Shown here one piece after another: positions 60,044 to 64,000 of a stretch of 64,000 nt of DNA. This stretch comes from Prochlorococcus sp. AG-347-K16 (lineage in GTDB: Bacteria > Cyanobacteriota > Cyanobacteriia > PCC-6307 > Cyanobiaceae). Where the stretch lies: NCBI GenBank assembly GCA_003281405.1, contig QCCD01000009.1, forward strand, positions 1 through 64,000, given 5' to 3'. The notes below the pieces were generated by a model. The model worked only from the letters and a program-made list of their open reading frames with translations, did no database searches and was not told the DNA's origin. Both the position numbers and the translations under genes were made by a program. Within the stretch, counting starts at the first letter, position 1. Each line of letters opens with the position of its first letter.

Positions 60044-60394
60044 ATGAAAATAATAAAACAATGTCCTTTAATAATTCTAATTGCAATTTTCTTAATTTCT
60101 TGTAAGACATCAACTAATAAACAGTATCCCATAAATAATTTGGAAAAAAATATTGAAGAGAATCCAAATTCAGAAAAGAAAAGAATGGAAATAAAGTTTT
60201 CTTGTGGAGAGGATGGTATTTCAGAATACTTAGATGATGGATGGAATATTATAAGAGAAGATTCCCAAGAAAAAATTTGTACATGGAAATCTGTTCCTGC
60301 CACAAAAGATTGTAATATGGAAAAAGATAAAGGATGTAAAATAACACAGCCAGATAAAATAGGTAAAGAGAAGATTTACTTATTGGAAAAATAA
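60044..60394 (+). CDS. Small putative lipoprotein
   Basis: A 116-residue protein with a lipoprotein signal, IAIFLISCKTS, where the lipobox LISC puts the acylated cysteine at residue 20. The mature part is charged, with several cysteines (FSCGEDG, EKICTWKS, KDCNMEKDKGC) likely in disulfides. Probably periplasmic face or outer membrane. No family recognised. Confidence 0.6.
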   Translation: MKIIKQCPLIILIAIFLISCKTSTNKQYPINNLEKNIEENPNSEKKRMEIKFSCGEDGISEYLDDGWNIIREDSQEKICTWKSVPATKDCNMEKDKGCKITQPDKIGKEKIYLLEK

Positions 60395-60403
60395 ATTTAC
60401 TAT

Positions 60404-60532
60404 ATGAATCCAAAATCAGAACACTTAGTTGATTTAATTTTTAAGAAATTAAAAACCTATAAGAATAAAAAAATATTTTTAGAAAAAGAAAGTTTGAATA
60501 AATTTATTCTTTCTCTTTTCAAAGAAAACTGA
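60404..60532 (+). CDS. 42-residue protein of unknown function
   Basis: An ATG at 60404, nine bases after the lipoprotein stop, opens 42 codons ending in TGA at 60530-60532. The sequence is basic with Leu/Phe/Ile spaced for an amphipathic helix (SEHLVDLIFKKLKTYKNKKI). Too short for a family call. Confidence 0.35.
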   Translation: MNPKSEHLVDLIFKKLKTYKNKKIFLEKESLNKFILSLFKEN

Positions 60533-60591
60533 ATGCAGTACTTATTTAACTTAACTGCTATATTTAAATAAATTTTATAGTTAACAATGGT

Positions 60592-60687
60592 ATGGATAAT
60601 TTTTCTTCATTAACTGTTATCTTGGCAATTATATTTATTGCAAGTCTTTATTTTTTATTTAGGGTTACTTCTAGTACAAAGAACTAA
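60592..60687 (+). CDS. 31-residue single-span membrane peptide
   Basis: ATG at 60592 to TAA at 60685-60687. MDNFSSLTVILAIIFIASLY is mostly one membrane helix, followed by FLFRVTSSTKN. Size and layout match the very small photosystem or cytochrome subunits, but the sequence fits none I know. It may be a genuine thylakoid microprotein or a chance frame. Confidence 0.45.
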   Translation: MDNFSSLTVILAIIFIASLYFLFRVTSSTKN

Positions 60688-60708
60688 AAAATATTTTTAC
60701 ATTCATTT

Positions 60709-60891
60709 TTAAATGATCGGATCATCTCTTAGTAGTAAAACCGTATGCTTATTTAAACCATCATTAATCCATTCCTTATATTCTTCTAGGACACACTTTT
60801 TATCAGAATTATCTAGTAAGTTAATTCTTTTTTTTGCATTGTCCAAGGCCAACTTAATACAGAATTTATAATCATTGGAGTTTTCTTGCAT
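60709..60891 (-). CDS. 60-residue protein of unknown function
   Basis: A soluble, mainly helical product (DYKFCIKLALDNAKKRINLL, then EEYKEWINDGLNKHTVLLLR). Two cysteines. No family recognised. Its codon use looks like that of its neighbours, which supports expression. Confidence 0.5.
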   Translation of the reverse strand: MQENSNDYKFCIKLALDNAKKRINLLDNSDKKCVLEEYKEWINDGLNKHTVLLLRDDPII

Positions 60892-61033
60892 AAGTTTTTA
60901 TTGAATTTTAGTGAAAATAATTTCTTATTCTGTATAGAAAATTACAATAAAAGGCGTTGATTTAATAAGAGTATCAAACAATACGGAAGAATTTTGAATA
61001 TATTTGGGATAATTTATTTTTTATAAAAATCCT

Positions 61034-61228
61034 ATGTCATACGAAGCAGGCAGTAAAGAATGTAGACATTTAATTGAAGCCAAAGAAAGCCTTCTATCAA
61101 CATTAGATGCGTTAAGTAATATAAATTCGACCGATCTAATACAAATCCAAATTAAAGAAATTTACAATAAATTAGAACAGATGCACGATAATAGAAAAAA
61201 AATAGAATCAGCAACAAATTATCTTTAG
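61034..61228 (+). CDS. 64-residue helical protein of unknown function
   Basis: A soluble, likely all-helical product (CRHLIEAKESLLSTLDAL, IQIKEIYNKLEQMHDNRK). No family recognised. It is convergent with the next gene, with a 24-base gap. Confidence 0.5.
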   Translation: MSYEAGSKECRHLIEAKESLLSTLDALSNINSTDLIQIQIKEIYNKLEQMHDNRKKIESATNYL

Positions 61229-61252
61229 AATATTAAATTTAGCCTAAGGTTT

Positions 61253-61450
61253 TCAAAATTGGCTTTTTATCTTTATTACTCTTTTTTCTGATAATAAATC
61301 TAATAAAGCATCAAGCTGCGCGAGTACTTCCTTTGCCTCATTAAGATCTGGCAACAAATCTTCTTTGATAAGCATTTGATGCATCTCTCTAAGCTCTAGC
61401 CTTATATATCTAAGGTGAGAACATACTTCCTCTCTCTTAGTTGCACTCAT
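61253..61450 (-). CDS. 65-residue helical protein of unknown function
   Basis: A soluble coiled-coil-like product (YIRLELREMHQMLIKEDLLP, then EVLAQLDALLDLL). An AAAGGAA ribosome site precedes the ATG, and a TATAAT is present on the minus strand at 61471-61476, which together support transcription. No family recognised. Confidence 0.55.
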   Translation of the reverse strand: MSATKREEVCSHLRYIRLELREMHQMLIKEDLLPDLNEAKEVLAQLDALLDLLSEKRVIKIKSQF

Positions 61451-61470
61451 ATTTCCTTTATATTCTTTAC

Positions 61471-61476
61471 ATTATA
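61471..61476 (-). promoter_or_regulatory. -10 box (TATAAT) before the 65-residue gene
   Basis: A perfect minus-strand TATAAT stands 21 bases upstream of the ATG at 61450. No -35 matched the consensus. Transcription would start 10-15 bases before the start codon. Confidence 0.45.
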
Positions 61477-61584
61477 CAATATGACCTTTTTGACTCCCAT
61501 ATCTTTTTGTTAAATTGAAAAATCATTTCAAACCCATTACGATATCAAAATCTTCTAAAGTCGCTTTGTAGTAATATATCCTTC

Positions 61585-61758
61585 ATGAAAAAGAAAAAAT
61601 CAAAAAAAAATCAAACTAATTCAAATTTTAAAGAACAAAAATTAGGTCAAACAAAAAATTCTGCAAAATTAGTTCTTTTTGTTTTTGGGATTGGTCCAAT
61701 TATTGGCATAATAATATTTTTATACAGTAAGGGATTTTTTAATTCACCAACTATTTAA
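61585..61758 (+). CDS. 57-residue single-span membrane protein
   Basis: ATG at 61585 to TAA at 61756-61758. The first 25 residues are strongly basic (KKKKSKKNQTNSNFKEQK), then one span from about 28 to 47 (LVLFVFGIGPIIGIIIFLY). The positive-inside rule puts the N-terminus in the cytoplasm. The layout recalls small cyanobacterial membrane proteins, without a match. Confidence 0.55.
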   Translation: MKKKKSKKNQTNSNFKEQKLGQTKNSAKLVLFVFGIGPIIGIIIFLYSKGFFNSPTI

Positions 61759-61812
61759 ACCTTAAGAAATAAGTATTAATTTAAATAATTTATTTTATAA
61801 AATTTAAGATGA

Positions 61813-62016
61813 TTATTGAAATTTTTTTAATGAAAATATCCTAAATTCAGCCATTTGTCTAGCATTTTCTGGATTAGATATTAAAAAAGGATGGTCTGAC
61901 AGAAGTTCAAAAACCTTATCTATCTTTAATCGTATATCATCACAATCAATATTTTTCCATTCCTCATCAAATGACATTGCAAAGCTATCTGCATTATCGT
62001 ATAGTTTATTTTTCAT
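61813..62016 (-). CDS. 67-residue soluble protein of unknown function
   Basis: An acidic product (SFAMSFDEEWKNIDCDDIRL) with a likely helical C-terminus. No family recognised. It lies alone, divergent from the possible regulator gene, with a 228-base gap between their starts. Confidence 0.45.
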   Translation of the reverse strand: MKNKLYDNADSFAMSFDEEWKNIDCDDIRLKIDKVFELLSDHPFLISNPENARQMAEFRIFSLKKFQ

Positions 62017-62173
62017 AATATTTGGAATTAAATTAAGAAAATTTCAGAAGTCCGACCCAATCTGAAAGAGTAATTAGTGAAAGCATATAAAGCTATCCTC
62101 ATGACTATTTGAGAAATAACTTTGTATGAGTATTCTTCAAAATTATACTTTAATCTCATTATTTAAATTTATA

Positions 62174-62185
62174 CATAAGTGCTAA
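62174..62185. promoter_or_regulatory. Possible upstream operator copy (CATAAGTGCTAA)
   Basis: This element matches 10 of 12 bases of the reverse complement of the palindromic site overlapping the regulator start at 62235-62247. It lies about 60 bases upstream of that start, a spacing suitable for two bound dimers. Confidence 0.3.
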
Positions 62186-62235
62186 TAATCAAATTCTGAT
62201 TTAATTTGACAGAAGTGTTACAATATTGACATATG

Positions 62236-62245
62236 TAAGTACTTA
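62236..62245. promoter_or_regulatory. Palindrome TAAGTACTTA over the start of the RHH-like gene
   Basis: A perfect 10-base palindrome ends on the A of the ATG of the next gene. A DNA-binding protein bound here would block transcription or translation of its own gene. Autoregulation by that protein is inferred from position. Confidence 0.4.
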
Positions 62246-62613
62246 TGGAAAATAAAGTTAAAAGAATAGGATATCTCCCTAGAAAAAGAGTACTTGAAAT
62301 TATTGATGAAATATCCAAGAGCGAATCTATAAGTAGATCTAAGGTAGTTGGAATATTAGTTGAGGAAGCATTAGATGCCAGAGGAATTGCGAATTTTGGA
62401 TATAGTAATATCAATAAGTCAAATATATACAAGTCGGATAATTTTAAAGATCTCCATAATGAGAATGCACACTTAAAAGATACTGAAGACGAATTTGTTG
62501 ACGATAGTGGATATACAGTTTCAACTCACAAAACTTTAGACCGCTCAATATCTTCTGCAGATATTGAATTAGCAAATAAAATAAATATTCTTAAGGAATC
62601 AGGATTAATATGA
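62245..62613 (+). CDS. Possible ribbon-helix-helix DNA-binding protein
   Basis: A 122-residue protein. Residues 5-48 (KRIGYLPRKRVLEIIDEISK, then SISRSKVVGILVEEALDARG) have the strand-helix-helix order of a ribbon-helix-helix domain, with a basic first strand. The second half is polar and acidic. The assignment is by pattern only; no named family. The palindrome at its own start fits a small autoregulator. Confidence 0.5.
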   Translation: MENKVKRIGYLPRKRVLEIIDEISKSESISRSKVVGILVEEALDARGIANFGYSNINKSNIYKSDNFKDLHNENAHLKDTEDEFVDDSGYTVSTHKTLDRSISSADIELANKINILKESGLI

Positions 62614-62744
62614 CCTTTATTGAGTAATTATTTTATTTTTTAATGCATTACCTTGAATCATTGTTTATTCTTAGTCAAGAATAATATTCTTTTTACATAA
62701 TTCGAATATTAAATCCTTTCTAATATTAATTTTGTAATTAAAAA

Positions 62745-64000
62745 ATGAAAGATATTAAATGTCCTTCATGCGGCAAAACTTTCCGAATTGATCCCAGCAG
62801 CTTTGAAGAAATACTTCTTCAGATAAAAGACGAGGAATTTAACAAACAAATAAAAGAAAGACTTATTCTGGCTCAAGAAGATAATAAAAAAGCTCTAGAA
62901 ATTTTAAAACGAGAGTTAAAAATACAGTTAATAGAGCAAAATCGTGTTAAAGAGTCTGAGATCCAAACTCTTGAATCTAAATTAAAAATAGCTGAAGAGA
63001 AGAAAACAAATGCTCTTAATGATTTAAAAAATCAAGCAACAAATAAAATTAATTCACTAAATAATGAATTAATCAAGTTAAAGGATGAAATTAAAAACCA
63101 GTCTTTAATTTCAGAATTATCTTTAAAAAACAAAGTTAGTGAAGCTGTTACTTCTTTAGAAAAAGAAAACTCATCATTAACAAATTCCATAGAAAAGATG
63201 AGACTTGAACATTCAATTAATGAAAAATTAATAGAAGAAAAGTTTAAAAGCAAAATTAGTGAAAGGGACCTGACTATTCAGGAGTTAAGAGAAATGAAAT
63301 CTAGATTATCTACCAAGATGATAGGAGAAACATTAGAAATCCATTGCGAAACACAATTTAATCTGAATCGTTCCTCTGCGTTTAAAAACTCATATTTCGA
63401 AAAGGATAATGATGCCACTTTAGGAAGTAAAGGTGACTATATATTTAGAGAATTTGATGAAAACAAAACCGAAATCGTATCAATAATGTTTGAGATGAAG
63501 AATGAAAGTTTAAATGGAACTACTAAAAGAAAAAACGAAGATTTTTTAAAAGAATTAGATAAAGATAGAAGACAAAAATCTTGTGAATATGCAGTTCTCG
63601 TAACCCTTCTAGAACCAGATAGTGAACTATATAATGCTGGCATAGTAGATGTTTCTCATAGATTCCCAAAAATGTATGTCATAAGACCTCAATTTTTCTT
63701 GCCCATTATTTCTCTTCTAAGAAATGCATCTATGGAAACCTTAAAATACAAATCACAAATTGATTTAATGAAACGTGAGAATTTTGACATAACTAATTTT
63801 GAAAATACTCTTGAGCAATTCAAAAATGCAGTTGGTAAAAATGTTTCGCTTGCCCAGGATAGATTTAATGATGCAATTTCAGAAATTGATAAATCAATAA
63901 CCCATTTACAAAAAACTAAAGAGGCTTTAATTCTCTCAAAAAAACATCTTTTATCTGCTGACAGCAAATCTCAAGATTTGACAGTAAAGAAATTAACTAA
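62745..64000 (+). CDS. DUF2130 coiled-coil protein with nuclease-like motif (partial, runs off the end)
   Basis: An ATG at 62745 opens a frame that stays open to the edge, 418 visible residues. The N-terminus has one CxxC knuckle (KCPSCGKTF). Residues about 20-190 form a long coiled coil. From about 190 the DUF2130 domain follows. D231 in GSKGDYIF and E250-M-K252 in FEMKNE match a PD-(D/E)xK nuclease core (D-x18-ExK), reminiscent of RmuC. A second coiled coil begins near residue 345. The end lies outside the window. Confidence 0.8.
   Translation, partial: MKDIKCPSCGKTFRIDPSSFEEILLQIKDEEFNKQIKERLILAQEDNKKALEILKRELKIQLIEQNRVKESEIQTLESKLKIAEEKKTNALNDLKNQATNKINSLNNELIKLKDEIKNQSLISELSLKNKVSEAVTSLEKENSSLTNSIEKMRLEHSINEKLIEEKFKSKISERDLTIQELREMKSRLSTKMIGETLEIHCETQFNLNRSSAFKNSYFEKDNDATLGSKGDYIFREFDENKTEIVSIMFEMKNESLNGTTKRKNEDFLKELDKDRRQKSCEYAVLVTLLEPDSELYNAGIVDVSHRFPKMYVIRPQFFLPIISLLRNASMETLKYKSQIDLMKRENFDITNFENTLEQFKNAVGKNVSLAQDRFNDAISEIDKSITHLQKTKEALILSKKHLLSADSKSQDLTVKKLT

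Noticed and set aside
59995-60303. A 102-codon minus-strand frame over the lipoprotein gene
   Set aside because: The plus-strand frame has a proper lipobox and signal peptide; the minus frame mirrors it.
62169-62432. An 87-codon minus-strand frame over the RHH-like gene
   Set aside because: It crosses the palindromic start region and mirrors the plus-strand gene; composition is Ser/Leu/Ile-rich like other shadows.
62653-62690. A small inverted repeat (ATTCTTAGTCAAGAAT) before the DUF2130 gene
   Set aside because: Six-base arms in AT-rich DNA are likely by chance, and there is no T run to make a terminator.

Overview
The window is a 64-kb stretch of a small, AT-rich (roughly 30% GC by eye), very compact chromosome. 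The gene content points to an oxygenic phototroph of the alpha-cyanobacterial type, most likely a high-light Prochlorococcus: ChlP, PetN, Thf1, SipA, CcsA, FtsH, ClpP, a bacterial-type (class I) phosphoribulokinase, a plant-like class I aldolase next to a class II aldolase, and PcyA. I found no tRNA or rRNA gene, insertion sequence, prophage or CRISPR array. Species assignment is inference from gene families, not a database match.

Layout. From 0 to 9.6 kb: end of an unknown gene, pgsA, a CSP41-like epimerase, hisA, and a plus-strand run of cyanobacterial proteins (DUF3685/Ycf55-like, a thioredoxin-like lumenal protein, an F420 ligase-like protein, ruvX, DUF3727, YqeG) ending in proB. From 9.6 to 17.7 kb: lpxD, leuB, prk, accD, a Gfo/Idh oxidoreductase and the two aldolases, closed by a terminator. 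From 17.7 to 24.2 kb: purQ and purS, a 54-residue zinc-finger microprotein, a CobW GTPase and a pentapeptide protein on the minus strand, then a degenerate uracil phosphoribosyltransferase, ilvD and CIA30. From 24.2 to 31.2 kb is a central-carbon block: pgl, gnd, glgC, hemA, glpX-type bisphosphatase and, divergently, rpe.

From 31 to 45.9 kb: ccsA, lptB, DUF309, typA, a VanY-like peptidase, chlP, glyS, sir, a VanX-like dipeptidase, recG and an unknown 384-residue protein. From 45.8 to 52.1 kb: tsf and rpsB with a leader able to form a pseudoknot, a glycosyltransferase, and a tight run pcyA-devB-devC-devA. From 52.1 to 58.7 kb: an M16 peptidase pair, sipA, ftsH, clpP, thf1, petN overlapping a second tiny membrane-protein gene, and DUF2103. 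From 58.7 to 62.7 kb the character changes: a series of very short genes for unrecognised proteins, several with one membrane span, then a possible ribbon-helix-helix regulator. The window ends inside a DUF2130 coiled-coil protein with a nuclease-like motif.

The genes mostly serve core phototrophic metabolism: Calvin cycle (prk, aldolases, glpX-type FBPase/SBPase, rpe), oxidative pentose phosphate (pgl, gnd), glycogen (glgC), tetrapyrrole and pigment synthesis (hemA, chlP, pcyA) and thylakoid upkeep (ftsH, thf1, petN, ccsA). I see no defence system or mobile element. The least explained parts are the rpsB leader, the tiny-gene tract at 58.7-62.7 kb and the edge DUF2130 protein.
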